DNA of 64,000 bases from Gordionus sp. m RMFG-2023 (GCF_954871325.1 NC_088775.1:62659561-62723560), one strand, 5' to 3'; shown: positions 11,641 to 25,440, counted from the stretch's first letter. Notes: generated by a model from the sequence alone, not told the origin. Numbers and translations: made by a program.

Positions 11641-12699
11641 CTAATTTACTTTATACAAACATAAAAAGGGCGCCTTGTCATATACTTCAAAAAAAGATCC
11701 TGGATTAAGAGAAGAATATTTAGAAAAATTATTGGAAGAATTTGAAGAAATATCATTTAAATAGAATTATAAAGAGGTATATTAGGACAATTTGAAGAAA
11801 TATCATTTAAATAGAATTATAAAGAGAATAAATTTTGAAAAAATGTAATTTAAATGGGAAGAATAATAATTTAAATTAAGATTTTAAGAATATAATAGAA
11901 TTAGGTAAATAAATTTATAAAGTATCATATTAGAAAATTATGAAGAATTATAAGTTAATAAAGGTATAAGAATTATATTAGAAGAACTGAAATTAATTTA
12001 AACAAAGATATAAAAAATTTATATAAAATGGCATATGTTAATAATAATTTTGTTATTAATAAACATATGAGAAGTTAGAGTAATAATAGTAAAATTATTA
12101 ATAAATATCTTATTATAAAGAAGAATCAGAGAATAAGGTTAAAATATTATAATGTATATAACAATTAACGAAAAAGATAAAATTATAGGTATTATTTTAG
12201 CAATAATATACACATCATTAGTTTTAATAGTAGGAATGTTACTGGGAGGTGGAAATAGAAGAGAGGAAATTATGGTGAAGACAAAAGGGTACAAGAATAG
12301 AGATATTATCATGTTATTACTGTAATGAAATAGGATGCTTTGCGAGTTAGTGTAGAGATAATAGATACAAAAGATATAAATCAAAGGATGAAGAAGGAAG
12401 GAAAGACAGGAGGTAGAACATGAGGTAAAAACATTATATTAAAGAAATTTTTTTGTAAATAAATTGATTAATTTTATAAATATACATTTTATATATAGGA
12501 ATATTACAATAGATAGATAATTAGAAATTATAGGAAATAGAAGTTAATTTGAATATTATTAGGTTAACTTTATAAAGATGTATGAAATGATAGGTGATAA
12601 ATTAAATGAGGAAAAATTATCTGAATAATAGTTATAATAAAATTAGAACCTAATACAGAAGAATTAGGAGGAAGGGAATAAAGATTAAGAACCAAAATT

Positions 12700-13060
12700 T
12701 TAGGAGTTAATAAAAAAGTTAAGAAGTGTATCTTTATTACATCCGTGGAGCTAGAATAGATTAGGTGTACGTCATGGTACAAATAAGCCTACAATTTAGG
12801 AAATTAAGGTAAAGGAGAAAATAAAGAAGTGTCTCTTTTATAATTTTTCAGCCAGAACGAAATATAGGCGTACGTCATAGTACAGATAAGCCTACAATTG
12901 GAATTGAGGTAAAGGAAGGAAAATTATTTTATTTGGTTCTGGTTGAATAATTTTTATAGGTGTGAGTAATAGCACATATAAGTCTACATTACTATAATTG
13001 TTCAGGTAAAACAATGGAATAGGTGTATATCATAGTACAAATAAACCTAAATAAAATGGA
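12700..13060. repeat. About 100-bp tandem repeats inside the LTR element
   Basis: Four diverged copies carry the core GGTGTACGTCATGGTACAAA-TAAGCCTACA (cores near 12767, 12868, 12959 and 13020). Copies two to four show decay such as AATAGCACATATAAGTCTAC. The unit falls in the internal region between the gag-like knuckle and the right LTR. Confidence 0.65.
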
Positions 13061-14895
13061 GATAAATTTAGTGAAACACGGAAATTCCAATAAGAGAAAT
13101 AATAAAGATTTTATAAACTAAATTTTAGGAATAATTTGGAACTTTAAGAAAAAAATAAAGAGGGATGATAACTTTATTAGGATTAAATTTTCTTATATAA
13201 AATTTAATAATAAAGTAAAAGAAGGAGTGAGAATCAAGATGACTAGAATTCTCACAATTAGGGAGTAATGATTTTAAATTGAGAATTCGCTATAAAGGAA
13301 GGATAGATATGGAAGGCGAATATATATATCATGGGGATATTTTTAGAAATTTTAAGGGAAATAATTATGTAGGGCAAATAAAGGATTTAAATGTTTGTGA
13401 ATGTTATGTATTGAAATGGTAGTTTGGAAGCTTTTAGAGTAATTATTAGGGTTTATAGGGAGAAATAGGAATAGATAGAAGAACCAGAGGTATGGCCAAG
13501 CATGAGAAGCAATGAAAAGGAAAAGAATAAGAAAAGAAGAAGTTAATTAAGCAAGACCAATATGAATTATGAAAGATTAAATGCATTCATATTCAGATTC
13601 GATCCGGTTTTTGATGAATATAAATATAAGTATATTCGTAAGAGTCAAAATATGAAATTAAATTATTTGATTTAAGAGAATTCGACAGAATAGAAAATTG
13701 AATGGAGCGTTAGATAAATAGCATAATTCAAAGAAGTATTAAACTCGAAGGATTCAAATTGAATAAGAAAATAAAGAAGTAAATGACTACAACTAAGAGT
13801 ACAATAAAAGTATTCATCGTAGAACCACTCGAATATTGAAATTATTTGAATTGGAAAAGGGGGAAAGAAAGTAAGAGAGGGAGAGAGAAAAGAAAATTAA
13901 GGGAAAGAAGAGGACAATGAAGTAAAAAGAAACTATGGAATGGGAAAAGGGAGAAGAAGGAGTGGAAAATTAAAAAGAGATTAATAATTGACAAATATAA
14001 AGACTGATAGGAAAGGATTGATAAAATTACATCGAACACTAAAGACAAAATAGAAGTCGAGAAGCGAACTATAAAGATTAGAACTTTGTTATATTTTATC
14101 TATTATAAATTTAAATTTAAATTTTCTTTTTCCTTTATCTTAATTAGTCACAATTATTTGTAATTTTAAGTTATATTTTCCCTGTCATAAAATTTTATAT
14201 TTCATTCTCAAGATCCGAGAATAGCAATAATTATATCATTTAATTAGGAATTTTAAGTTATATTTTCACTACCTAGTAATTAATAATTTCATCTTCTTCT
14301 TTAACATATTGTTTCAATGCGAAAATATATATAATATTGTAATACTATACCTACACAACAAAATATACCATATTGTTATACACACAACCAAAAGCATAAC
14401 ATATTGTATAATATAAAACACGCATAAACAAATTTTACTTTATTGTAACCACAATAAACCAAACCTAAACGCTACAACTCACTATTAACGAAAAATGGAG
14501 AATAATAGGAATTGAAGGAGGGGTTAGATTTTTGAAGAGCAAGAATTGATGCGAACCGAGAAAAGGAGACGTTAAAATACGAAACGACAAAAGATTGATA
14601 GAAAGCGAAAATGGTGAACAAAAGAATAAATAACGATGAAGGATATGGTGATGGATGAATAAATGAATTATAGTCGTCAAAATATGATGAATGAAGAAAG
14701 GAATCATAGCATAGGTGTGCGAGTACGTCAGATACCAATAGTATTGAAAAAAAATCTGGAGACGAGTTATTACAAATTTTGGATTTGGGTGGTGAGGAAT
14801 TTAATTCCGAGATAGTAGAATGAGAGAAGCATGGAAGGTATGAAATGATATAAACGAATCAAAAGACGAGGATAGAGCAAAATAAAGAGGGGAGA

Positions 14896-15098
14896 TGTCA
14901 TATATGGAAATATATGAAGTGATGATTAGTAAAAAGAGAAAAAACATTACAAGTTATTGATTCATTCTTTTTCGATATATTCGTTTTTATTATATTTTTA
15001 TTTTGTAAAGGGATAATTTACGTACTGTATTTGTTAATATAAGTGATATGTAATGTTCTAGAGGAATAATTAAAATAAAAGGTTATATTTATAACTTA
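14896..15098 (+). repeat. Right LTR
   Basis: It begins TGTCATATATGG directly after the polypurine tract and ends near TTTATAACTTA, matching the ends of the left LTR. Confidence 0.65.
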
Positions 15099-16521
15099 TT
15101 GATTAATATTATTTTAAAATATAAAAGTTATCCTAAAATTAATATACAATTATATGTCTAATACGTTAAAGGCTAGTTACAATCTTCTTGGCTTTTGTGA
15201 AACATTGAAATAATTTCTGAAAAAAATTTGATCTTTGTCTAAGATTCAATTACGATGGATATTTTATAACATTCAGTGGTATTTTCTAGTAACTTTAAAA
15301 TATTAATTTTGTTGAAATTGGAATATTGATGCTGTTTATTTTCTCATTCCATTTCTTATAATCTGGAAATTTCCTAAATTATAAAATCATAATTTTGCAA
15401 AACTCACCCCATGATAGCTTTAATTGAGGGAACTTCAATTTAAATAATAACAATCTATAAATATTTATTGTATTTTCGCAGAATCTTAATTTTAGGGCAA
15501 GTTCCCCCCAATTACCAACCACTCCTCCAGTCTGTGTTATTTTTTATATTATATATAATTTGAAACGATAAGTATAGTAAGGATACTATAATGATATAAA
15601 ACCTGATCGATTAATAATATGAGAATGCGGAAATTAAATTATACAATGAGGAATATAGAATGTTATTGAAAAAATAATCTATTATAATAAATATATTTAT
15701 TTATATTTACTATAAAAACTAATGTAATAAATGTCATAAAAGGAGGAAAATTTTTTAGGGGAACATTCTATTTATTTCTGAAGTTCCTATTCTTTACAAT
15801 CGTTAGAGTTGAAATATATTAAAATTATTTACAAGATTAAGAAAATTTTATGTTATAATATATAAATTATGTTGAATATTCAAAATTAGAAAATTGTTCA
15901 TAATTTCGTCCACTAGACTAAAAATGGTAAAAAATTTTCTTTGATAAATCTTCTGCAAATTATTTATTTATTTTTAAAATGACTCGAGTAAAACATTTAA
16001 AAAAAATTATGATAATTAAATCACAATAAAAATTATCATGAACAGCTTTTTATGATAACATATAAATAATTATGGTCCTGGTTCGACTTAATTTTGATAC
16101 TTATTGCTGTTTAGCCTAGACTAAACTGAACTAGGACACTATTTTGGTTTGTTTTAAGTGTTTGGTGGTATTATTAGAATTCATAGTTATTTTCACCCTT
16201 TCTCTTTTTTGTATTTTTTTCAAAAATGATTTTGCTTTATAGGCAGTTTATTAATAAGTTTAATCAGGGCACACCCTAAGATCTGTTTAACTTAAATACT
16301 AAATCTACGAATTAAATAGAAAATTCACCAAAAATTAAACAAGTTATTTGTGAATGATTCAATTACAAATACAGTGGTGGGGAGGAGAAAGCTGAAGCAC
16401 GCAGTGTCTTCGCTGATTTTGAAATATTTTACGTGCCCCTTCAAAATTTTTCAAAAATGTAGGAGGCCTGCCATGTTCAAATTAATTATTTTATACTGGT
16501 ATTTGAGCATATTATTAATTT
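15099..16521. other. AT-rich intron, no gene seen
   Basis: No motif-bearing reading frame or clear repeat was recognised. Confidence 0.5.
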
Positions 16522-16529
16522 GTTATTAT

Positions 16530-17301
16530 TAGGGGTGTACCGATACCACCTTTTGGAGGCCGATCCAATATTCCCGATATTAAATTGATATCGACCGATT
16601 ACCTATCCAATATCTTATCTAATTTTGTATTCTGTAAAGATACCTATGATTTTAATATTTAATATACTTTTTATTAGTATAACATCTATAATTTAACTCT
16701 ACCATAACTTATGTCATTTGAATATATTATAATGATCGTTACATTTTATATTCAATTTAATTGCAATTCTAAAAGTATAAAAAAAATTTTTATTGTTAAA
16801 TCACTTTTATTTAACATTAATCTATATACATAATAAGTAATAAACAAATATATTATGAAATTTGGAATAAATATTTAAAATAATTTTTAACATTAATGTA
16901 TCGAAGATTTCTTTTTAGAAATACCAAAATTTCCAATTTATCAGATATCAGTCTGCGGCGATGGTAACTGTCAATATCACCAGCTTCACTAAAAACAGAT
17001 TCTGAAGAGATTATCGCACACTTTTATAAACAGAATGCGCAAAAAAAATAACAATATGGCAGAATGTTAATTAATTATTATTATTAAAAAAATATGTATA
17101 CATAAAAATGGATTTCGATTTTATTTATAAAAATAAATGATTTTAAAAACTTTTTTTAAAAATTTTATAACATTTATTTTTGTTAAAGACGCTTTTTATA
17201 TCAGATCGTATCAGAAAATTTTATAATATTGGCCGATGACCGATATTTTAAAACGGGTGAAATATCGGCCCGATCCGATATAAAATATCCGTACATCCCT
17301 A
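16530..17301 (-). mobile_element. Internally deleted hAT with perfect 8-bp target duplication
   Basis: Terminal inverted repeats start TAGGGGTGTACCGATA on the left and TAGGGATGTACGGATA when the right end is reverse-complemented. GTTATTAT flanks both sides exactly. On the minus strand (about 16880-17010) SESVFSEAGDIDSYHRRRL and KLEILVFLKRNLRY are the C-terminal dimerisation domain of a hAT transposase; the rest is deleted. Subterminal CGATATTAAATTGATATCG palindromes are present. Confidence 0.88.
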
Positions 17302-17479
17302 GTTATTATGAATTATACATAAAATATTATATAAACAAAATGGTAGTATATTAATGTAATTCTATATTTATAATTTGTAAAACGCCTCCTTATTTAAGTT
17401 GGTTCTTAAAAAAGTGTATCCGATAGAAATAGGATAATATTATATCCGTTTTGACTAGACGTTTACTAGCTGAACCCTG

Positions 17480-18470
17480 CTTCCTCACAAGGAATACTTA
17501 TATCAAGTGAAAGGTGAAATTATACAATTATTAGCAGCCATTTATAAGACAGAATACATAAACCAAAAAATTTTGAAATATACCAATTCAGATGCACACA
17601 TAGCTGCGGAAAAAGATTATGAAACCAAATTAAAAAAAAATACTGTCAGATATTGCATTAAAAATGGTTAATCACATCGATAAACAAAATAATAATATTT
17701 AATACTGTAAATTATCTTGCAAAATTAAAAAGCCCATTTGTAGATTTCGATTAGTTAATAGATTTACAAGAGTAGAATGGTTTAGATATGAGACATATTT
17801 TGCAAGGTATTCTTGTTTGTTAATTATTGAAAGTTTTTCCAATAAAATGCAAATGAAAATTGTAAATAATATTATCAATTTACAAGCCAAAATCGCTATA
17901 CTTGTAGATGAATATACAACTTGTTAAATAAAACAGCTTTAGTTATTTATGCAAAATCTGTATTGGGTCCTCTTTTGATATATAGACTTGATTGAACTGT
18001 AATCAAAAGATGAAGCGGGATTGTTTATACCCTACTGGATCTTCTTAAATCAGCTGGGTTTTCTTAAAATTTTTTAAAAAGATGGAACTTTTGTTAGCGA
18101 TGATGCCAGTGTCATGATTGGAAAGAAAGCACACTATATCCAACGATCATAACCTGGCATTGTTTAAATCACCATTTATAAAGTGGCACCCTTTGAGTAA
18201 AAAAGTTACAGGCGTTAATCACTTTAAGGCCTTTATTGACACAAAATATAGTTTATATAGCTAGGTTAACAAAAATCAAAAGCAATAGGAATCAAATAAC
18301 TTGGCATACAGTTTCAAGATTGGAAGGGTACTTGATTTATGTTGGATGTCTAACAGCTTTAAATAACTATGAGAACCTGTATATGCATTTCAAATATTCA
18401 GAGAATTTTAGCAACAGTCTAATTTAACGGGCTGTTCACCCGATTTATCAGATCTCACCTTTATGTAATG
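17480..18470 (+). pseudogene. hAT transposase relic (KIAA1586/ZBED-like)
   Basis: Broken plus-strand frames read FVDFD-LIDLQE-NGLDMRHIL (about 17740), FVSDDASVMIGRKAHY-like (about 18090), HCLNHHL-like remains, and NHFKAFIDTKYSLYS then KIGRVLDLCWMSNS (about 18215-18350). These follow the order of KIAA1586-like hAT transposases. Stops and frameshifts every few tens of codons mark it as dead. No termini were identified. Confidence 0.65.
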
Positions 18471-18879
18471 TATGATGTTCTATTTGAATTATCCAATCTA
18501 TTTTTAAGGTTGTAGACAAGAACAATCAGTTTACCTAGAGCTTAAAAATCAATAAAGTGAACGATTAGAATTCTAGATCGCTTAAGGGATATACTTGGTA
18601 AGTTCTAAATCTCTTTTATAATTTTTTAAATGAATGTATATATGAAAAAATAGCTCAAAAAACTAGGGAAATAAATAAATTTGGATTAGTAAAGTTGATA
18701 AATTAATTTTTATATCTGATCTAAAAATATAGATTTTATTATTTTAAATATAATTTAGAATTGTCCTATGTGCCCCTGAGGCCGGGTCTCCACTACTTTG
18801 TTTCTGTATTTCATTTTCACTCCTTTGACTTTTTAATTCTATCTAATTTAAATTAACCTTTTTATTTTTTGTATATCTA

Positions 18880-19060
18880 GACGGTTAACTCAATATTTTG
18901 ACCAAAATATATTATACAAGCCTGGAGATTTTTCTCATAGATGGCAGAAAGGTTCGGGCATCTATTAACATAATCCCGAGGCTTGCCCAATATTTTTTGT
19001 TGGAATATTGAGTTAGCCGTTTTTTAAAATCTAGCCGTTTAACAACACTAGTTTATTTGC
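18880..19060. mobile_element. Palindromic MITE, copy 1
   Basis: About 170 bp whose two halves are inverted: CGGTTAACTCAATATTTT on the left and AATATTGAGTTAGCCG on the right, with a subterminal AAGCCTGGAGATTTTTCTCATAG arm. The right end reads CCGTTTAACAACACTAGT. Copies 2 and 3 lie at 19205-19420 and 31467-31680. Confidence 0.7.
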
Positions 19061-19204
19061 TTTCCTATCATTAACAATTTTATATTTTTATTTTAGGAAC
19101 CGGATAATTTCATTTGGCTTACAAAGGTAAAGTAATCTATATAATGTAATCATATTAATAATAAATAATTTAATAAAAACATTTCTTTTTTTTTAATTAA
19201 TATT

Positions 19205-19420
19205 GTTAAACGGCTAGATTGAGCCGATTTTCAAAAATGGCTAACTCAACATTATAGCCAGGAAAATATTACCTAAGCGTCGAGATTTCGCCAACAGATG
19301 TTCAATCCTATGTGCCATCTATGAGCAAAATCTTTAGGCTTGCATAATATTTTTCTGGATAAAATAATGAGTTAGCTTTTTAAAAATCGGCTCAAATTGA
19401 GCCGTAACAACACTAGTTTT
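19205..19420. mobile_element. Palindromic MITE, copy 2
   Basis: The ends are TTGTTAAACGGCT and AGCCGTAACAACACTA, with internal TGGCTAACTCAACATTATAG and GGATAAAATAATGAGTTAGC arms. It lies 145 bp after copy 1 in the same intron and belongs to the same family. The TAGTGTTGTTAAA-type terminus resembles hAT ends, so it is probably a hAT-derived MITE. Confidence 0.7.
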
Positions 19421-19686
19421 AATTAGTAAGTAAAATTAAATATCTAAAGCAAAGCGTAATAATGTTAGAAAAAATTGAATGAAATGTAATATACCAAAAC
19501 AAGATTAAAAATATTTTTAAATGAGGCGCTTCTAAAAAATAGATTTTGCTGGCACCTTTAGGCAAGCTGCCTGCCTGCATGTTCCTAATATTGACACTGA
19601 TTGGGATAGTATATAAGCATAATAAATCAGGATCTATTGATCGAGAAAGTTATGTATTTGATATTATATTCAAAATTATCTTTTAC

Positions 19687-19802
19687 CTTTTAGGGAGAGA
19701 AAATTGGTTTCAAGATCACTTCTCTTAGCTAATACAACGGCGTGATATTCTGGTTTTATCAATCCATAGTTTTCGGCAATAATAGGAATCAGATTATAGT
19801 GC
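19687..19802 (-). CDS. Transferrin exon H: C-lobe, short exon
   Basis: Encodes about 38 residues beginning HYNLIPIIAENYG, then KPEYHAVVLAKRSD, ending LSLK. The exon starts with one base completing the split Lys codon (phase 2) after TTTTAAAG, and ends phase 1 at AAAG/gtaaaa. The Tyr of PEYH corresponds to the first C-lobe ligand tyrosine. The exon is isolated: 9.2 kb of intron separate it from exon G and 9.8 kb from exon I, both intervals rich in transposon relics. Confidence 0.9.
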
Positions 19803-20164
19803 CTTTAAAATAATTTTTAATTAAGATAAAAATTTATAATAAAATTCCAGGGTATGGATATAAAAATTTAAAGATCGTGTTTATTTTTATTTCAACTAAT
19901 AATTATCAAAATTCATCATTTAAAAATCACCTTATATTTTACTACAAATACTATTTTAATATTATATATTTATTTTAGCAGTTTAAATAAATATAAATTA
20001 TTTACCATCTACTCATTTGCTTAAAAATTATTATAATATTGAATTCTCCATCAATGTATAAGATTTTATATTTGTAACTCTAAAAATAATCTCAAATATA
20101 TAATATATCTGTGTCATCACCAATAAAAATACTACTTTGGGATTTCCACCACTCAAGATTCGAG

Positions 20165-20515
20165 TTAGAAATCGGCAATGGGTGAGCCCGCCCGCCTATA
20201 CTTTGGGCGGGCATGGTCCGGTTTTCTAAAATATTTTCAACATTAAGCGGGAGGCGGGCGGGTTAAAAAATTTTGAGGTAATGGGCTGGTGCGAGCGGAT
20301 GGATTTTTAATAATTTTCAGGCTAAATGAGTAGAACAGACTTCAATTTATTAATAATAATTTTTTTATTTCATAATATTGCATATTATATATGTTTAATT
20401 AAAAATACATTAAAATAAATGAATAAAGAGCAAACTAGCCATTAAAATAATTTGGTCGGGCTGGTTAAAAATCTAAAACAACAATTGGGCGGGCTTTTTA
20501 ATTCAGGTCACTATA
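20165..20515. mobile_element. GC-box MITE (CGGGCGGGC repeats), probable hAT derivative
   Basis: GAGCCCGCCCGCCTATAC and GGGCGGGCATGG at the left, then GGGAGGCGGGCGGG and GGGCGGGCTTTT at the right, stand out from AT-rich DNA. Repeated CGGGC boxes in both orientations and about 350 bp length fit a non-autonomous hAT. I could not define target duplications. Confidence 0.45.
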
Positions 20516-21229
20516 CTAAATATTTATGATTTGACCTGATATTTAATTATTAGTAATAGATGTCAATCATTCTTCACCGATGCACTCAATGATTTTATTG
20601 CAATATACATTCAAGGATCTTGTGAGAGTATCTTTAAATATATTTTGAGGTTGATGTTTATAATAGTCAATTTTGTCAATATTTTTTCGGGTTTCTTAAC
20701 ATTTCATATGCTTGGATATTATCTGTTAGTGTATTTTGTTTACTCTCACTAGCAGAGGCTTTAGTAAAAAAAAATTTTTGTTGAAATATGAAAAGCCTTG
20801 TTTTAAAATTTTTTAAAAAATATTGTAAGTCTCATTTCTTAAGCTTTATTTTTAATAAATCTGTCGTGTGTAATATAATTTAATCATTAAAAAAAAATAT
20901 AAATATAGCCAAAATATGATAAGTTTATTTTAATGCTAATTATAATATCTTATTTTGTTAAAATATTGCTAAGATATTTGATACAAATTTTCTTTGTCCA
21001 AGATTCAGGCACGATGGATATTGACCATGATAATGATGAGAATATTTCATAACACATTATTGACATAAGATAGTTTCTAACTCGTTTCATTTACTAAAAC
21101 TACCATAAATAATCTGGCTGCCTTTTAAAAAACACGATTTATTAATCCTTATTTGATAACTTTGCATGAGAACTAAAAGCATATTTACTTTATTTTTTTA
21201 TCATAAATGGTATCGCACATTATAAAAAT

Positions 21230-22252
21230 GAATGATGACTAAAATATCGCGACTTTATTGATCCTCCTCGCCTTTTTATTTATCAGTACAATCTAAGGAT
21301 GAGGTGATATCATTTTCTATTAAAATCAAAGAGAGATCAACAAGTCTGTCATGTGCCATACAGAATCGTAGGTAAGTTTAAATTATTTTGAGCTTTGAGA
21401 AGCTGGCGGATGCTACGGTAATTGGAATGATTAAAATAATCTTTATTGCAATGAATGTACTTGGTAAAGCTTCATTTAACCAATTTAATATAGCGTAAAA
21501 TCTCCAATGAAGTTTTTAATTCAATTAATGGATTACGAATTAATATCGCCTTCTAAGGTATTAGATCTTTTATATATTAAAAAAATTTAACTCGCTTTCA
21601 GGCGCATTTGTCCATTCTAGTATATTGAATATCGTTGCTCTTCTAAATTCATTTCCAATTCCTACGCAAGCTCTTTCTCTGAGTAAGGAATTCTGAAAGC
21701 TGTTATCTTTAAGACAATCTAAAAAATTTGCACATTTTCTATAAGTAATCGTTCTTTCTAATTAAATAATGTCACTTTTCATGACCTTACTTACGAAATT
21801 CACTTGAGTAATATATCGAACCAGATAACAAGAGTTATCTAAAATAAAAATTGTTTTAATTTTTTGGTCAACGAAATGACTTCTGTGCAACATTTAGGAT
21901 CAAAGGGTCTGAAACTAGCATATTATATCATATTTAACAAATTAAACACTTAATAGTCCAATCTAAATCTTAAATAAACATGATGAGTAAAATCAGATTC
22001 TTTAATTTTTTTTGAAAAATGCGATCAAGAAATGATTTAAATTTGAAAAAACGCGCTCAAGAAATAGTTTAAAGTTGAAAATATAACACATCGCCGGAAA
22101 AAATATATTGCCGCTAACATATACAAAAATATATTCTTATTTTTCAGGTAAAAGTAATTGAGTAAAATTATAAAATTTGGCCGCCTCTCAAATTGCTTAA
22201 TTTTGGCAGCCAGGGCCTGCTGCCCCGCTCGCCTCCCTCCGTTTGCACGGCC
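21230..22252 (-). mobile_element. ZMYM-type hAT relic
   Basis: The right end, reverse-complemented, reads CAGGGCCGTGCAAACGGAGG, a typical hAT terminus. On the minus strand, a region of about 115 codons with one stop (21560-21900, including LERTITYRKCANFLDCLKD and ERACVGIGNEFRRATIFN) is followed by IPITVASASFSKLK and FCMAHDRLVDLSLILIEND (21265-21430). The latter is the C-terminal dimerisation block of ZMYM1-like hAT transposases. The middle block is assigned by position only. The left terminus was not found. Confidence 0.6.
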
Positions 22253-23539
22253 CTGGATAGAGATAAAACATAGGCTTAGCCGAGGTTTTTAGGTGAACTT
22301 ATTGTAGGCCATTGGCTATGTTCAATTTTTATAAAAATAATTTTCGATCTCATTTTTTTATAAAAATGCCTTTTTTAAAAATAGGTAATTTTAAAGTTAT
22401 TTACTTAAGCTGGAGTGAGGGTTGTGTAGATGGAAATTATTAGCTTATAATGAAATTTGTGATTAAAGGCAAGTTCAAGTTTCTGAAGGAGGTATGTCCC
22501 CATGCCCCTCCCTTTGGCTATGCCTATGGGTAAAGCAATTTCCGAAAGAAATGATGAGCTATAAATTTAAGGTTTTTAAGTTTAAATAGATATCTCATGT
22601 TTATCATCATTTATAATATTTTCATTATTTTTTCATCTATATTATTTGATACTTTTATAGATTAATATTAAAATAATTTAAATAACACTTTACGTACATT
22701 TAATTAAAATAAATAATTAACGATAATTTTCCACCGCTTTATTTTGGATTCTTTTTATTTAAATTTTTTTAATATTTATTTGTTTATTTTATTCCATCTT
22801 TTTTTTAGAAAAACAATAACATAGAAAGTTTTTTTTTTCTTTCATATTTCTGAACAATTAAATTGCAATTTAAAAATTTTATTTTCAGTTATTTGTAAAA
22901 TAAAAATCCCTTTTCCTACTTTGTCCCCCTCCCCTCCAATAAATTTAAATGTCCCCTTCTACACCTAATTTTAAAAAAAATGTACAAACTGTGGGCTACA
23001 GACCCTAAGGACACACGGTAAAAGTGATAATTGGTGTCATTTATCACATCATTCACCTTTCACAGATCCTATCCACCCCCTATTTCTTTATTACATTTAA
23101 CATTAACATCCCCTTTGCATATCCCAGCTCTCCACAATTAATAATTTATCTGTTAATGAGGCCACACCCTGTACTTCGAATGAGTTACCATCTCTTCTCC
23201 GATAAATTTACAAACTTATCTAAACCCCTGGGGAGCCAGGCTTCTTGCGGCTAAATCATAGAGGGAAACTATTACTAACCTTTTAACCACTATTAACACA
23301 AGAATTGGAAAAAGTTTTTTTTATTTAGCTTCCAAGTCTTTCAAGTCCCATCTGACAAATGCAAACTGTCGCTCACCCAACAAATTAAAACAGATTAAAG
23401 AATTTAGACAACATTTCAATGGACATAATCTCCACACCTAAGTTACCCATAAATCCTTTTATAAAGGTAAATTTAGTGGAAGAAAAAATCGATAATTTAG
23501 ATATAAAAGAAATAAATTAGTTATGAAGCACCCCCCACA
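22253..23539. other. AT-rich, no gene seen
   Basis: No recognisable reading frame. The last 500 bp may include the decayed 5' part of the following LINE. Confidence 0.4.
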
Positions 23540-25440
23540 TTAGGCAACTGAATTTCCTGGTGTAATTCCCACATTTTATTCAATAGAATTTACCCCAGGG
23601 GAAGTGAGAAAAGCGATCTCAACTTTTTAAAAAAATTCTGAACATGGTTTTGAAGGCATGAAACCGATATACCATCTAGACTTAACCATCCCTCTAAGCT
23701 CTCAAACTAACAGTGTAACTATCCTCTGCAACAGGATATTAATGGTGACTCCTATCTTCGCACAACCAATTCTGTTTGGAGCAAAATTAATCGCTTCTCC
23801 AAAACCCACAAAGACCTATGCCCAATTGCCATAGGTACCCTCTTCAGGAGATTAGTATCAAAACTAGTCTCGACTCGTATCAAAAAAAAAATCTACATGA
23901 TTCTCACTTCAACTTAACTAGGGGTTGGTATCAAAGGCTCCTGTGAGTTTGTCGCTCATATAACCCACATCTATCTTCAAAATAATCCACTAAACAAACA
24001 CCTAATTAAAATTGATTTCAGCAATGCATACAACACAATAAAACGAATCCTTTATAGCCCGTGCTAATCCAGCTACATTTTAAATTGCTATGCTATTTCC
24101 TCCATCCTACAATATGGGGATTCTGAATGAATTTAACAGGGTGATCCACTTGGTTCAATTTTATTCTGTCAAGGGATAGACAATCTAGTAAAAAAAAATT
24201 AAAAGCAGCTGTCAGCTAGATACGGGATTATAAGTGGTAGTCCCGAAGAGAGCCATAAATTTTATAAACAGATGAGCCAGACATAGGCCTTCTCCAAAAC
24301 GAATTGTTATGGCCTACGAACTAACACATCGTGACTCAACAATTGGAGGTTACTTAGCATTTGAAACCTTTTTCCAAGCTAAATCTAATAATTTCACATA
24401 AATCTTTCTTTTTAATAAAATTTTTTCAATATACCAAAGACCATCTATGCTTTGCGGTCAATGGCTATTTTTAAACATCCTGAACCTTTGAAAGCATATT
24501 GATCCAGAATAAAAAACATTATGGAAAAAATAACTAATCACAAATTTAATTCCAATTCGTGGCATCAAGCCCCTCTCCCTTGAAATAAAGGAGGTATAGG
24601 ATTACAATCACCATTAGTTATCAATCAGTGGTTTCATCTTGTCCAGATTGGCAAGCTCCAAAATAATAACTGATCACCTATCCTTGCCAGATACGCTCCT
24701 TGACGAAGCCTATATTATATGGAAAGCCTAAGTTGGCGATGAATGTCAACTTCCAGACTCTCATAAAAGAAAGGATTGAGATAATCCGATTATTGCAAAG
24801 TCCCTTGATTACCCTTTTCCGACCCTTATAAAGATCATGCCTTATCTCAACCACTGGGTGTGAATACCTAGACGCCATTCCCTCTAAAAATCTTGACCTC
24901 GAGCTGCCAAACCTTAAATGTGTCAGCCTCAGTCTCATATGAGTGCGCCAAGTGCAAGAAGCATTGCCTTCAGTGCTTTAGCAGTGGACGTTCAATCCGG
25001 CATATCAGATGCAATGATCTCAAATAACGGGCTTTAAAGTCCGATGTTTTTTCTGCCACTTTAGAATCTCTAGGTCTTTTCCCTTATGGGTAACGGCCCG
25101 ATGGAATTACACAAATTTCTTGGGAGAATTGCCTATTTCTACAGTAGAATTTCTCCTGTGTTGACCCCCTTTCACCCTCCAACAACAATAAAACATCTTA
25201 AACACAAAAGATTTTAAAACGAACAAATTAGTGGATATTACTGATGAATATAAATTCGTACAAGTTGTCACTAACTACTATCTTAATATCCTTTGGAAGC
25301 CATGACCTAATCTTGGCATAGCCATAAGGATTAAATCAGGAGACCCAAAAGAAGGCGTCTACTTATGTCAACCCATAGAAATTCAGATTGTAAAATCTAA
25401 TTTCATATACTTCATGGGTTCATTTCCCGAGCAGCCGGAA
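23540..25440 (+). mobile_element. Non-LTR retrotransposon relic (RPDG family)
   Basis: Plus-strand pieces in order: FTPGEVRKAIS (about 23590), ILFGAKLIASPKPTK, LGVGIKGSCEFVAHITHIY-like (about 23920), KIDFSNAYNTIKR (about 24010), QGDPLGSILF (about 24135), ECAKCKKHCLQCFSSGRS and RHIRCNDLK (about 24943), LESLGLFPYG-RPDGITQISW (about 25055), and a final VVTNYYLN...GDPKEGVYLCQPIEI block. The RT box QQGDPLG and the C-terminal cysteine/RPDG segment define a LINE clade widespread in invertebrates. Heavily mutated. It lies in the transferrin intron between exons H and G. Confidence 0.72.

Larger units (their letters stand above)
10928..15098 (+). mobile_element. Decayed LTR retrotransposon
   Basis: Two related direct repeats bound the element: the left LTR (about 10928-11640) and right LTR (about 14896-15098). 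They share AAATATATGAAGTGA, GATTCATTCTTTTT-like and TTTGTAAAGGGATAATTTAC blocks. A polypurine tract (AATAAAGAGGGGAGA) immediately precedes the right LTR, which starts TGT. Inside, about 12313-12365, a degenerate CCHC-like knuckle (CYYCNEIGCFAS, then Cys after a stop) suggests a former gag. No intact gag or pol remains and the LTRs are well diverged, so insertion was old. It lies in the transferrin intron between exons I and H. Confidence 0.7.
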
